DNA from: Bradyrhizobium embrapense | GTDB taxonomy: Bacteria; Pseudomonadota; Alphaproteobacteria; Rhizobiales; Xanthobacteraceae | Length of the DNA stretch: 64,000 nucleotides | Assembly: GCF_001189235.2 (NCBI RefSeq) | Contig: NZ_LFIP02000008.1 | Location: forward strand, 186,001 to 250,000 | Direction of reading: 5' to 3' | In this document: positions 16,338 through 27,036 of the stretch, one piece after another | How positions within the stretch are numbered: the first letter of the stretch is position 1 | How the letters are laid out: each line of letters starts with the position of its first letter | Notes under the pieces: model-generated | Database searches by the model: none | Seen by the model: only the letters and a program-made list of their open reading frames with translations | Told to the model about the DNA's origin: nothing | Position numbers and translations under genes: made by a program

Positions 16338-17765
16338 TTACGCTGCTGCCCGCGGCATGATGAGCTTCCTGTACAGCGCGCCGTAGCAGGCGGCCGACAG
16401 GTCCCAGCTGTAGGACTTGGCCATCGCGCTGGCGCGCATGGCATTGAGGCGATCCTTGGCGCGATAGGCGTCGAAGGCGCGCCTGACGCCGCCGAGGAAG
16501 GATTCCGCTGACGGCTGCGAGAACAGAAAGCCGGTCTCGCCGTCGGCGATGGTCTCCGCCAGCCCGCCGGTCTGGTGGCCGATCGGCAGCGAGCCGAAGC
16601 GCTGCGCATACATCTGGCTGAGGCCGCAGGGCTCGAAGCGCGACGGCATCAGGGTGAAGTCGCTGCCGGCGAAGATCCGGCGCGCCTGCGCGTCGTTGAA
16701 GCCGATGATGACGCCGATCGCGTCGGGCCGGCGCCGGTGCGCGGCCACCAGCGCGTCTTCGATCGCGGGTTCGCCGCTGCCGGTGACGACGATCTGTCCG
16801 CCGTCCCGGATGATCTCGTCGGCGGCCGACAGCACGAGGTCGACGCCCTTCTGATGCACGAGCCGCGCAACCAGGCCGAAGATCGGCCCGCGCGAGACCG
16901 CAAGGCCGAACTGCCGGCGGACGTAGTCGGCGTTGGCCTGCTTGCCCTTCCAGTCGCCGGCACCGAACGGCTGCGCGAGCTGTGCGCAGTGGCGTGGGTC
17001 CCAGCTCTCGTCGATGCCGTTGAGGATGCCGGTCAGCTGGTCGGCGTCGGAGCGCACGCGGAGCAGACCTTCGAGCCCGCAGCCGAGCTCGGCGGTCGTG
17101 ATCTCCCTCGCATAGGTCGCGCTGACCGTGGTCAGATGCGAGGCGTAGACGAGGCCGCCCTTGAGGAAGGACAGCTTGTCGTAGAACTCCAGCCCGTCGA
17201 TGTGGAACGAGCTCTCCGGTGCGCCGATCCGTCGCAGCGAGTCGCGCGGAAACAGGCCCTGATAGGCGAGATTGTGGATGGTCAGGATCGACGGAATCCG
17301 TAGCTCACGCCATGCGAGGTAGGCGGGTGTGAGCGCGGCCTGCCAGTCGTTGGCGTGAACGAGGTCCGCTGCCCAATTCTTGTCCAGCGTTCCGGCTGCA
17401 AGTTCGGCAGCGGCGGAGGCAAAGCGGCCGAAGCGGATGTCGTTGTCGGGCCAATCGCGGCCGGACTCGTCGCCATAGGGATTGCCCGGCCGGTCGTAGA
17501 GCTGCGGACACAGCAGCACATAGACTGGCAGCCCGTCCTTGGTCGAGGCGCGCCCGAGCGTGCAGGCCGGCATTTCGGCGAGGGCCTCGCAATGTCCAAC
17601 GATTTCAATATGAGTGAACTGTTCGACCACGTCCCGGTAGCCGGGAAGCATGATCCTGACGTCGCTCCAGGGGCGGAGCGCCCGGGGAAGTGCGGCGGAA
17701 ACGGCGCCGAGCCCGCCCACGCGGACGAAATCGTCCATCTCCGTCGTGACGAATAAGACCTTCAA
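16338..17765 (-). CDS. glgA: Glycogen synthase (ADP-glucose type)
   Basis: A 475-residue GT5 enzyme that extends alpha-1,4-glucan from ADP-glucose. The N-terminal sugar-nucleotide loop reads VRVGGLGAVSAALPRAL (KVGGL-type motif), followed by VHANDWQAALTPAYL and LTIHNLAYQGLFP. The C-terminal half has GLVARLVHQKGVDLVL, the PSRFEPCGLSQMYAQRFGSLPIGHQTGGLAETI motif with the catalytic Glu, and a short tail. Two successive TTG codons (17768, 17765) follow a gaggg site; the second gives better spacing and the family N-terminus MKVLFVTTEM. No glgC or glgB is in the window. With the debranching enzyme at 9 kb it suggests storage-glucan metabolism. Confidence 0.9.
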   Translation of the reverse strand: MKVLFVTTEMDDFVRVGGLGAVSAALPRALRPWSDVRIMLPGYRDVVEQFTHIEIVGHCEALAEMPACTLGRASTKDGLPVYVLLCPQLYDRPGNPYGDESGRDWPDNDIRFGRFASAAAELAAGTLDKNWAADLVHANDWQAALTPAYLAWRELRIPSILTIHNLAYQGLFPRDSLRRIGAPESSFHIDGLEFYDKLSFLKGGLVYASHLTTVSATYAREITTAELGCGLEGLLRVRSDADQLTGILNGIDESWDPRHCAQLAQPFGAGDWKGKQANADYVRRQFGLAVSRGPIFGLVARLVHQKGVDLVLSAADEIIRDGGQIVVTGSGEPAIEDALVAAHRRRPDAIGVIIGFNDAQARRIFAGSDFTLMPSRFEPCGLSQMYAQRFGSLPIGHQTGGLAETIADGETGFLFSQPSAESFLGGVRRAFDAYRAKDRLNAMRASAMAKSYSWDLSAACYGALYRKLIMPRAAA

Positions 17766-17915
17766 CAAGCGCCCTCATTCCAGCCCGTGACAGGGCTCAT
17801 GCAAGATCGGGTCCAATCTGCCTTTGAGTAAAATGCAAGACGGCCCGCGGTCCCGGTCTGGACGAGACGCTTTCCTGCCAGGGCGGCTCACTTTAGGGTC
17901 GCGCGACGCCGAACA

Positions 17916-19154
17916 ATGGAAACGACGAAGCTGGAGGAAGCCTTGGCAACGACAATAGCCGCCGACGATGAGGGGAATTTGACACGGAGCTTTGACGGCC
18001 TTCGCGTGCTCGATTTTTCGACCACGATCGCCGGACCTCATTGCACGCGGATGCTTGCCGACATGGGCGCGGAGGTGATCAAGATCGAGCCCGCCGAAGG
18101 CGAGACGATGCGGACGCGGCCGCCGCTGCGCAACCATTGCTCGACGGCGTTCGGCCAGCTCAATATCGGCAAGCACAGCCTCGTGCTCGACCTGAAGTCG
18201 CCGGCCGGCGTCGAAGCCGTGCGCCGGCTGATCGCGACCGCCGACGTGCTGGTGGAGAATTTCCGCCCCGGCGTGATGCGGCGCCTGAAGCTCGACTATG
18301 CCTCGATCCGCGACATCAATCCGAAGCTGGTCTTCTGCTCGATCTCCGGCTACGGCCAGACCGGCCCGTCGGCGGAATTGCCGGCCTATGCCCCGGTGAT
18401 CCATGCCGCGTCGGGCTACGAGATGGCGCATCTCGCCTATCAACCGGGCCGCACCCGGCCGGATTATTGCGGAATCTACCATGCCGACGTGCTGACCGGG
18501 GTCTACGCCTTCGGGGCGATCTCGGCGGCGCTTTATCAGCGCGGAGCGAGCGGCAAGGGCCAGCATATCGACGTCTCGATGCTGGAATCGATGCTGAGCC
18601 TGACCCTGAACGAGCTGCAGTGGTCGCAATTCGAGGTGAAGCAAACCCAGCGGCCGATGTTCGGCCCGATCGAGACCAGCAACGGTTACGTGATGGTGGC
18701 GATCGCCAGCGAGAAGACGTTCCAGAACCTGATGCAGGTGATCGGCCGGCCGGAATGGGTGTCCGATCCGCGATTCGCCAGATATTCCGATCGGCGGGAG
18801 AATTGGGCGGGCTTGATGGAGGGCGTGGAGGCGTGGTCGCGATCGGTCGACACGCAGGCCTGTCTTGCTGCGCTCAATGAATATGGCGTGCCGTCGTCGG
18901 CCTATCGCACGGTGCGCGAGGCGCTCGCCGATCCGCAAATCGCCCATCGCGGTGCGCTGGCCGAGGTCGAGGACGGCGGCGGCAGCTTCAAGGTGCTCAA
19001 CCTGCCGTTCCGGATGTCCGGCGCTGCGGTCGGCGCGCGCAAGCGGATGTCGACACTCGGCGAGCACACGCGGTCCTATCTGAAGGAGATCGGCCTCTCC
19101 GAGGATCAGATCGCAGGCTTCGCAGCGCGACCGGCTAACACGGCGAGCAGTTAA
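17916..19154 (+). CDS. Family III (CaiB/BaiF) CoA-transferase
   Basis: A 412-residue enzyme that moves CoA between carboxylic acids. The family N-terminus is clear (LRVLDFSTTIAGPHCTRMLADMGAEVIKIEP), as are SPAGVEAVRRLI, FCSISGYGQTGP and the active-site region IYHADVLTG. D191 is in the position of the catalytic aspartate that forms the acyl-anhydride intermediate. The length is normal. It precedes a dipeptide-type ABC transporter by 117 nt, so the two may share a catabolic theme, but the acid substrate is not evident. The start lacks a strong ribosome-binding site. Confidence 0.9.
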   Translation: METTKLEEALATTIAADDEGNLTRSFDGLRVLDFSTTIAGPHCTRMLADMGAEVIKIEPAEGETMRTRPPLRNHCSTAFGQLNIGKHSLVLDLKSPAGVEAVRRLIATADVLVENFRPGVMRRLKLDYASIRDINPKLVFCSISGYGQTGPSAELPAYAPVIHAASGYEMAHLAYQPGRTRPDYCGIYHADVLTGVYAFGAISAALYQRGASGKGQHIDVSMLESMLSLTLNELQWSQFEVKQTQRPMFGPIETSNGYVMVAIASEKTFQNLMQVIGRPEWVSDPRFARYSDRRENWAGLMEGVEAWSRSVDTQACLAALNEYGVPSSAYRTVREALADPQIAHRGALAEVEDGGGSFKVLNLPFRMSGAAVGARKRMSTLGEHTRSYLKEIGLSEDQIAGFAARPANTASS

Positions 19155-19271
19155 GCCTGCGGCTTTTCATCCGTTTTACGGTCTTGTCGTGCGCGGCGAT
19201 TCCGGACAAGCTGCTTGCCAACGTACGACGATCCGGAACACCGGACGTCGCCCACTTGGGAGGGAGCATCG

Positions 19272-20813
19272 ATGAAGCTGGCCAGGCGCGCGCACGCAGT
19301 TGCGCGTATATTTCTTGTGGCGGGATTAGGTGCAGTGGCGTCAGCTGCACCGGCCCATGCGCAGAAGCAGGGCGGCACGCTCACCGTCGGCCAGGAACTG
19401 GACATTCCAGGCTTCGACCCTCTCAAGGTCGGCGTCTACGACACGTCAGCCAATACCGCTGCGGCCGCGATCTTCGACACGCTGATGACACTCGACGACA
19501 AGGGCGAGCCGGCACCGAAGCTCGCGCTGTCGTGGGAGCATGCCGAAGACTTCAAGACCTGGACCATCAAGCTGCGGCCCGGCGTCAAATTCCACGATGG
19601 CACGCCGTTCAATGCGCAGGCGGTGAAGGAGAACTTCGATCGCCAGAAGGATCCGGCCAACAAGTGTCGCTGTGCGTTCTACATCACCAGCATCAAGAGC
19701 GTGGACGTCATCGATGATCTCACGGTGCGCTACAATTTCAGCGACCCGTCGGTGAACTTTCCGGCGACCCAGTCGATCCAGAGCTCCAACAACGTGATGC
19801 AGTCGCCGACCGCGTGGAAGACCAAGGGCGATGACTACAACCGCAATCCGGTCGGCACCGGTCCGTATATCCTGAAATCCTGGACCGCCGGCGACCGCAT
19901 GGTGCTCGAGAAGAACCCGGACTATTGGGACAAGGGCAAGCCCTATCTCGATCGCATCATCCTGAAGCCGCTGCCGGATGCGCAGTCGCGGTTTGCCTCG
20001 CTGCAGTCGGGTGAGGCCGACATCGTCTGGGACGACGAGGCCGACGCCGACAACATTATCAAGGCGCGCAAAGACACGAGTCTCACCGTGCATACCTATC
20101 AAGGCTCGGGGGCTGCAGTCGCTGCCTTCAACACCAAGGTCCCCCCGTTCGACGACGTGCGCGTGCGCCAGGCGCTGGTGATGGCGCTCGATCGCAACAA
20201 GATGTCGCAAGCAATTACCAATGGCCTGGCGCGACCGGCCAGCAATCCCTACGGCGACGGTTCCTGGGTGAAGTGCAAGGATGACGGCGCGTTGCCCTAC
20301 GATGTCGAAAAGGCCAAGGCGCTGCTCAAGGATTACGGCAAGCCGGTCGAATTCAAGATGCTGGTCACGGCGACGCCGCGCGGCCGCACCGGCGGTCAGG
20401 TCCTGCAGCAATTCTGGAAGCGCATCGGCGCCAATATGGAGATCGAGCAGGTCGATCAGGCGACCATTCCGCCGCGCGCCTTCATGCGCCAGTTCCAGCT
20501 CACGCCGTGGCGCATCGTCGATCTCGCCGATCCCGATCCGCAGATGTATGCCAATTTCCACACCGGCAGCCCGGTTGCGCTGGCGAACTACTCCAATCCG
20601 GAACTCGACCGGCTGCTGGAGCATGCGCGAACCACCGCCGATGTCGCCCAACGTACCGAGGACTATTGCGCGATCAGCCGCCTGATCAACAAGGAGGCGA
20701 TCTGGTTCTGGACCTTCCAGAATACGTACTACGCGATATCGAGCGTGAAGGTGAAGGGCGTGCCTAAAATGTTCAATGGGGTGCTCGACGTCTCCTACGC
20801 CTGGAAGGAATAG
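19272..20813 (+). CDS. Periplasmic peptide/nickel-type ABC substrate-binding protein (SBP_bac_5)
   Basis: A 513-residue exported binding protein. The start MKLARRAHA at 19272 follows AGGGAG. Residues 1-32 are a Sec signal peptide ending AHA. The mature protein shows family features: LTVGQELDIPGFDPL, LALSWEHAEDFKTWTIKLRPGVKFHDGTPFNAQAVKENFDR and GTGPYILKSWTAGDRMVLEKNPDYWDKGKPYLD. Ligands of this cluster C family are peptides, nickel or small organic amides. It is the first gene of a tight operon with two permeases and two ATPases; the next gene begins 6 nt later. Confidence 0.92.
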   Translation: MKLARRAHAVARIFLVAGLGAVASAAPAHAQKQGGTLTVGQELDIPGFDPLKVGVYDTSANTAAAAIFDTLMTLDDKGEPAPKLALSWEHAEDFKTWTIKLRPGVKFHDGTPFNAQAVKENFDRQKDPANKCRCAFYITSIKSVDVIDDLTVRYNFSDPSVNFPATQSIQSSNNVMQSPTAWKTKGDDYNRNPVGTGPYILKSWTAGDRMVLEKNPDYWDKGKPYLDRIILKPLPDAQSRFASLQSGEADIVWDDEADADNIIKARKDTSLTVHTYQGSGAAVAAFNTKVPPFDDVRVRQALVMALDRNKMSQAITNGLARPASNPYGDGSWVKCKDDGALPYDVEKAKALLKDYGKPVEFKMLVTATPRGRTGGQVLQQFWKRIGANMEIEQVDQATIPPRAFMRQFQLTPWRIVDLADPDPQMYANFHTGSPVALANYSNPELDRLLEHARTTADVAQRTEDYCAISRLINKEAIWFWTFQNTYYAISSVKVKGVPKMFNGVLDVSYAWKE

Positions 20814-20819
20814 CGTTTC

Positions 20820-21770
20820 ATGCTGTTCTTTGTCGCGCGCCGGCTCCTATACCTGGTGCCGGTGCTGATTGCGGTCTCGGTGCTGACCTTCGTCATCGCC
20901 TCGCTATTGCCTGGCGATCTCGCTTACGTGATCCTCGGCGACCAGGCGACGCCCGAGAATGTCGCGGCGCTGCGTCACGACATGGGGCTCGATCAGCCGA
21001 TCTGGCTGCGCTATCTCGGCTGGCTGTGGCACATCCTGCAGGGTGATTTCGGACGATCCTTCCGCACCGGGCAGACGGTGTGGCAGGCGGTCAGCGACCG
21101 CGTCCCGGTCTCGTTCGAGCTGATGATTTTCGCTGAACTGATCGGGCTTGCGATCGGCGTGCCGCTCGCGATCGCCTGCGCCGCCAAGGCGGGCTCCGCG
21201 TTCGACCGCTTTATGACCGGCACGGCCTTTGGCATGCTGTCGGTACCGACCTTCCTGTCCGCGATCCTCCTGATCTATTTGTTCGCGGTCGAGCTGCGCC
21301 TGTTGCCGGCAACCGGCTACGTGCCGTTCACTGAGGACCCGGTCGCGAACCTGCGCTTCATGGTGCTGCCGGCACTGACGCTCGGGCTCGCGGAATGGCC
21401 GGGCATCATGCGGGTGCTGCGCTCCGATATGATCGCAGCGCTTCAGGAGGACTATATCGCGCTCGCCAAGGCTAAGGGCCTGAAGCCGTCGCGCATCCTG
21501 TTCGTGCATGCGCTGAAGCCGTCGTCGCTGACGCTCGTCACCATCACCGGCATCAACATCGGTCGGCTGATCGGCGGCGCCGTGATCGTCGAATCGATCT
21601 TCGCATTGCCGGGGATCGGGCGCCTACTGGTCGGCGCGATCTATACCCGCGACCTCATCATCCTGCAGGGCGTGGTGCTGCTGGTCGCCGCCGGCTTTGT
21701 GATCATGAACTTCATCGTCGACTTGCTTTACGCCGTGCTCGACCCGAGGATCCGCCATGGCCACGCTTGA
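20820..21770 (+). CDS. ABC transporter permease, DppB type
   Basis: A 316-residue inner-membrane permease with six predicted helices. It opens FVARRLLYLVPVLIAVSVLTFVIASLLPGD, as in DppB/OppB. It contains the EAA-loop region DYIALAKAKGLKPSRILFVHALKPSSLTL and ends ILQGVVLLVAAGFVIMNFIVDLLYAVLDPRIRHG. It lies 6 nt after the binding-protein gene and overlaps the next permease gene by 14 nt. It forms the channel for peptide-like ligands together with its DppC-type partner. Confidence 0.94.
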   Translation: MLFFVARRLLYLVPVLIAVSVLTFVIASLLPGDLAYVILGDQATPENVAALRHDMGLDQPIWLRYLGWLWHILQGDFGRSFRTGQTVWQAVSDRVPVSFELMIFAELIGLAIGVPLAIACAAKAGSAFDRFMTGTAFGMLSVPTFLSAILLIYLFAVELRLLPATGYVPFTEDPVANLRFMVLPALTLGLAEWPGIMRVLRSDMIAALQEDYIALAKAKGLKPSRILFVHALKPSSLTLVTITGINIGRLIGGAVIVESIFALPGIGRLLVGAIYTRDLIILQGVVLLVAAGFVIMNFIVDLLYAVLDPRIRHGHA

Positions 21771-22622
21771 GCTCAGCCTCGACGAGACCGAAGCGGCGCC
21801 AGTGCAGCGGAGGCGCCGGCTGGGCACGCTGTTCTGGTGTGCGATCGGCTGGACGGTGCTGGTGTTCGCGGTCGCGATCTTCGCCGACCTGCTGCCGCTG
21901 CCGAGCCCGACCGACATGGACATGCTGGAGCGGCGGGCGCCGATCTCGGCCGAACATTGGTTGGGCACCGACGGCCTCGGCCGGGATGAGTTGGCGCGAT
22001 TGATCTATGGCGCGCGGATTTCGCTGATCGTCGGCCTCTGCGCGCCGATGATCGGGGTCACGATCGGCGGCGCGCTCGGCATCCTCGCCGGCTATTTCCG
22101 CGGCCGCTTCGAATCCTTCGTGGTCGGCAGCATGGATGTGCTGCTGGCATTCCCGCCGTTGATCCTGGCACTTGCGGTCACCGCCTATCTTGGCCAGTCG
22201 ATCTTCAACCTGACCTGCATCCTCGGCGTGCTCGGCATTCCCGCCTTCATGCGGGTGGCGCGGGCCGCGACCTTGACGCTGGCGCGGCGCGAATTCGTCA
22301 TCGCGGCGCAGGCGCTCGGCGCCACCCATGCGCACATCCTGCTGCGCGAGCTGTTGCCCAACGTGCTGCTGCCGCTGATCGCCTTCTTCCTGCTCGGCGT
22401 TGCCGTCACCATCGTGGTCGAGGGCTCGCTGTCCTTCCTCGGCCTCGGTGTGCCGCCACCGATCTCGAGCTGGGGCAGCATGATCGGGGAGGGGCGTGAA
22501 AGCCTCGATGTGGCGCCGCGGCTGGCCTTCATTCCGGCGATTGCGATGTTCCTGACGGTGCTTTCCTTCAACCTGATCGGCGATACGATGCGCGCGCTGA
22601 CCGACCCGAGGCAGGGCGCGCT

Positions 22623-22626
<4 letters not shown>
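21757..22626 (+). CDS. ABC transporter permease, DppC type
   Basis: A 289-residue permease with about six helices. A cytoplasmic N-terminal tail precedes LFWCAIGWTVLVFAVAIFADLLPL, then HWLGTDGLGRDELARLIYGARISL (a family hallmark). The EAA-loop is REFVIAAQALGATHAHILLRELLPN. Its start overlaps the DppB-type gene by 14 nt, and its stop overlaps the DppD-type start (ATGA), so all are translationally coupled. Confidence 0.94.
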
Positions 22627-23605
<979 letters not shown>

Positions 23606-23609
<4 letters not shown>

Positions 23610-24574
23610 TGTTGCAGGTCGCATCCGATCCGCTGATGCAGGTGGAAAATCTCGTCGTCGAATATTCGGTCGGGGGCAAGACCATCCATGCCGTCTCCGA
23701 TGTCAGCATCGAGATCGCGCGCGGCGAGACGCTGGGGCTGGTCGGCGAATCCGGCTGTGGCAAGTCCACGCTCGGCCGCGCCGTGCTGCAATTGCGCCAG
23801 GCGGTCTCCGGCAAGGTGCTGTTCGACGGCCACGATCTCACCACCTTGAAGGGCGAGGCGCTGCGCAACATGCGCCGGCGTGTGCAGCTGATCTTCCAGG
23901 ATCCGATTGCATCGCTCAATCCGCGGCGGCGGATCGGCGATATCGTCGCCGAGCCGCTGGTGATCGCGGGCGTGAGGGATCCCGAGGAGCGCAAGCGGCG
24001 CGTCAGCGAGGTGCTGTCGGCGGTCGGGCTCGATCCCGCGCTGGTAAGCGGACGTCTGCCGCACGAATTCTCCGGCGGACAATGCCAGCGCATCTGCATC
24101 GCTCGCTCGCTGGTGCTCAACCCGGAATTCGTGATCTGCGACGAGCCGGTGTCCGCGCTCGACGTCTCGATCCGCGCCCAAATCCTCAATCTGCTGGAGG
24201 AGATGAAGGCGCGCTACGGCCTGACCTTGCTGTTCATCGCCCACGACCTCGCCGTGGTGAAGGCGGTCTCGGATCGCGTTGCGGTGATGTATCTCGGCCG
24301 ACTCTGCGAGGTCGGTCCGTCGGAGCAGCTGTTTGCGCGGCCGGCGCATCCGTATACCGCGCTGCTTATCGAGGCGATTCCGGTGCCGGATCCGGATGTC
24401 CGGCCGACCACGAGCGTGCCGGTCGGCGAGCCGCCGTCGCCGATCGCGCCACCGTCGGGCTGCCGCTTCCGCACCCGCTGCCCGCGCGCCGATGCGCGCT
24501 GCGCCAGCGAAGTGCCGGAACTGCGCGTGGTTGCGCCCGGCCAGTTCGCGGCTTGCCATCATCCACTGATCTGA
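23606..24574 (+). CDS. ABC transporter ATPase, DppF type
   Basis: A 322-residue ATPase. The start ATGATG at 23606 overlaps the stop of the previous gene, which decides it against the longer open frame. Walker A is GESGCGKST, signature FSGGQCQR, Walker B FVICDEPVSALD and H-loop IAHDLAVVKA. The C-terminal part has the cysteine motif SGCRFRTRCPRADARCASEVP and ends with CHHP. Last gene of the five-gene transporter operon; 143 nt separate it from the alcohol dehydrogenase gene. Confidence 0.94.
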
Positions 24575-24717
24575 ATACTCACGCCTCTGAATGGTAGCGC
24601 GTTGGCCTTCGAACGAGCTGCATGGCGGCTTGCTCGAATATGGGGGTCTTGAACGTTTGTCCCGGGCGGGCAGGCGTGGCAAGGTCCGCCGCAAGAACAA
24701 GCTTCGGGAGAACAGCG

Positions 24718-25788
24718 ATGAAGAGTTTCCAGGTCGTCGATTTCAACGCCCCCTTGAAAGAGGTCGATCAGCCGACGCCGCAGCCGTCCGGCACCCAGGT
24801 GCTGATCAAGGTGAAGGCCGCCGGCGTCTGCCACAGCGACCTGCATATCTGGGAGGGCGGCTATGATCTCGGCCATGGCCGCAAGCCGCTGTCGCTGAAG
24901 GACCGCGGCGTCTCGCTGCCGCGCACGATGGGCCACGAGACGGTCGGCGAGATCGTCGCCTTCGGCCCCGACGTCAAGGACGCCGACAAGGGCGGCCTCA
25001 AAATCGGCGACGTCACGCTGGCTTATCCCTGGCTCGGCTGCGGCAAATGCCCGACCTGCCTCGGCGGCGACGAGAACATGTGCGCGATCAAGCCGAACGC
25101 GCTCGGCGTCTATTGCGATGGCGGCTATGCCGATCACATGACAGTGCCGCATCCGAAATATCTGCTCAACCTCAAGGGGCTCGATCCGGTCACGGCCGCA
25201 CCTTACGCCTGCTCTGGGGTCACGACCTACAGCGCGCTGAAGAAGGTCGAGAAGGATCTCGACACCCCGATCGTGATCTTCGGCGCCGGCGGTCTCGGCC
25301 TGATGGCGCTCTCGCTGTTGAAGGCGATGGGCGGCAAGGGCGCGATCGTGGTCGATATCGACGCCAGGAAGCGCGAGGCGGCTGAAGCTGCCGGTGCGCT
25401 CGCCACCGTCGACGGCAAGGCGCCCGACGCGCTGGAGCAGCTCATCAAGAAGGCGGGTCAGCCGATCCGCGCCGCGATCGACCTCGTCGGCAACGCCCAG
25501 ACCTCGCAGCTCGGCTTCGACTGCCTGACCAAGGGCGGCAAGCTCGTGATCGTCGGCCTGTTCGGCGGCGGCGCGACCTGGGCATTGCCGCTGATCCCAA
25601 TCAAGGCGGTCACCATCCAGGGCAGCTATGTCGGCAATCTGCGCGAGACGCAGGAGCTGCTGGATCTGGTGCGGACCAAGAAGATCTCGGCGATCCCGGT
25701 CACGCCGATGCCGCTGGCAAAGGCAAACGAGGCGCTGACCAATCTGCAGAAGGGCCAGCTCGTCGGCCGCGCCGTGCTGACGCCGTAA
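24718..25788 (+). CDS. Zinc-dependent alcohol dehydrogenase (MDR family)
   Basis: A 356-residue NAD(P)-dependent alcohol dehydrogenase. The start MKSFQVVDF at 24718 follows GGGAG. Catalytic zinc ligands are present: Cys in AAGVCHSDLH, the GHE motif and Cys in PYACSG. The structural zinc loop is intact (GCGKCPTCLGGDENMC, C-x2-C-x2-C-x7-C). The Rossmann motif is FGAGGLGLMA. The substrate alcohol is unknown. It stands between the peptide-type transporter and an isopropylmalate-type dehydrogenase and may belong to the same catabolic group. Confidence 0.9.
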   Translation: MKSFQVVDFNAPLKEVDQPTPQPSGTQVLIKVKAAGVCHSDLHIWEGGYDLGHGRKPLSLKDRGVSLPRTMGHETVGEIVAFGPDVKDADKGGLKIGDVTLAYPWLGCGKCPTCLGGDENMCAIKPNALGVYCDGGYADHMTVPHPKYLLNLKGLDPVTAAPYACSGVTTYSALKKVEKDLDTPIVIFGAGGLGLMALSLLKAMGGKGAIVVDIDARKREAAEAAGALATVDGKAPDALEQLIKKAGQPIRAAIDLVGNAQTSQLGFDCLTKGGKLVIVGLFGGGATWALPLIPIKAVTIQGSYVGNLRETQELLDLVRTKKISAIPVTPMPLAKANEALTNLQKGQLVGRAVLTP

Positions 25789-25804
25789 CGCGGCCCGGCC
25801 CATT

Positions 25805-25920
25805 CGTCATTGCGAGGAGTTCGTGACAAAATTGCAGAGCAATTTTGCACTGAAGCGACGAAGCAATCCATCTCTCCGCAAGCGGCGGCATGGATTGCTT
25901 CGCTTCGCTCGCAACGACGG
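25805..25920. repeat. Dispersed inverted repeat, family B, copy 1 (with nested hairpin)
   Basis: The left end is cgtcattgcgagga and the right end is cttcgctcgcaacgacg. Inner arms gaagcaatccat and atggattgcttc are perfect complements. In this copy the left arm is interrupted by about 35 extra bases holding a perfect hairpin (caaaattgc-aga-gcaattttg, 25827-25847) absent from copies 2 and 3. It lies between the alcohol dehydrogenase and the next gene and leaves only about 30 nt before that start codon. Copies 2 and 3 are at 39943 and 62423. Confidence 0.85.
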
Positions 25921-25953
25921 GTGCAATATTCCCTGCCGATCCCGGAGATTTCC

Positions 25954-27036
25954 ATGGCCGCCAACGACGCACTCCACATCGCAGTTCTCGGTGGCGATGG
26001 CATCGGCCCCGAGGTGATGGCGCCGGCACTCGAGGTGCTGCGCAGGATCGAGCCGTCGTCCGGCCTTAAATTCCGCTTCACCGAGGCGCCGGCCGGCGCC
26101 GGGCATTACAAGCAAACCGGCAGGTCGATGCCGGAGAGTACGATCCGGCTGTGCGAGGAGGCCGACGCGATCCTGCTCGGCGCGTGCGGCCTGCCGTGGG
26201 TGCGCTATCCCGACAACACCGAGATCGCGCCGCAGATCGAGTTGCGCATCATCTTCGATCTCTATGCCGGCGTGCGGCCCGCGCGATTGATCCCGGGCGT
26301 GCCGAGCACGATCGTCGGCGCCGATCAGAAGGGCATCGACCTCGTCGTGATCAGAGAATCGACCGAAGGCCTGTTCGCCTCGATGGGCAAGGGCGTCGTT
26401 ACCGACAGCGAGGCGCGCGAGACCATGGTAATCACGCGCCGGACCTCGGAGCGGCTGTTCGATTTCTCGTTCCGGCTTGCCGAACGCCGCAAGGCGCGCG
26501 GCCGCGTCGGTGGCGGGCTGACATGCGTCGACAAGGCGAACGTGTTCAAGGCATTCGCGTTCTTCCGGAGCATTTTCGACGAGACCGCGAAGCGTCATCC
26601 CGACGTCAGGGCCGATCACCTCTACATCGACGCTGCTGCGGCCGCGCTGGTGAAGCGCCCGTGGGACTTCGACGTCATGGTGACCGAGAACATGTTCGGC
26701 GACATCCTGTCTGACCTCACCGCCGGCCTGATCGGTGGCATGGGCATGGCGCCGTCGGCCGACATCGGCGACCGCTACGCCGTGTTTCAGCCGTGTCATG
26801 GCACGGCGCCCGACATCATGGGGCAGGGCAAGGCCAACCCGACTGCGATGATCCTGTCGGCAGCGATGATGCTGGACTGGCTCGCCGACAAGCACTGCCT
26901 CGAGAGCGCCGCCGAAGCTGCCGAAAGCATCGAGCGTGCCGTCGACAAGGTCTATGCCGGTGGTATCAAGCCGTTCGAGTTTGGCGGCAGCAACGGCACA
27001 GCCGATGTCGCGAAGGCCGTGCTGGCGGCGCTCTAA
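25954..27036 (+). CDS. Isocitrate/isopropylmalate dehydrogenase family enzyme (tartrate dehydrogenase-like)
   Basis: A 360-residue NAD-dependent beta-decarboxylating dehydrogenase. The start MAANDALHIAVLGGDGIGPEV at 25954 follows GGAG; the longer open frame is a translation of the repeat upstream. The substrate loop reads RESTEGLFASMGKG, different from the LeuB consensus, and the metal/cofactor segment is ENMFGDILSDLTAGLIGGMGMAPSADIG, followed by CHGTAPDIMGQGKANP. The family includes LeuB, tartrate/D-malate and homoisocitrate dehydrogenases. The loop argues against LeuB and for a catabolic 2-hydroxyacid enzyme. The exact substrate is open. Confidence 0.84.
   Translation: MAANDALHIAVLGGDGIGPEVMAPALEVLRRIEPSSGLKFRFTEAPAGAGHYKQTGRSMPESTIRLCEEADAILLGACGLPWVRYPDNTEIAPQIELRIIFDLYAGVRPARLIPGVPSTIVGADQKGIDLVVIRESTEGLFASMGKGVVTDSEARETMVITRRTSERLFDFSFRLAERRKARGRVGGGLTCVDKANVFKAFAFFRSIFDETAKRHPDVRADHLYIDAAAAALVKRPWDFDVMVTENMFGDILSDLTAGLIGGMGMAPSADIGDRYAVFQPCHGTAPDIMGQGKANPTAMILSAAMMLDWLADKHCLESAAEAAESIERAVDKVYAGGIKPFEFGGSNGTADVAKAVLAAL

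Noticed and set aside
25805..25920. Possible tRNA, CRISPR or insertion sequence in the repeat-bearing gaps
   Set aside because: The elements are single long inverted repeats without spacers, cloverleaf or transposase; they fit dispersed palindromic repeats instead.
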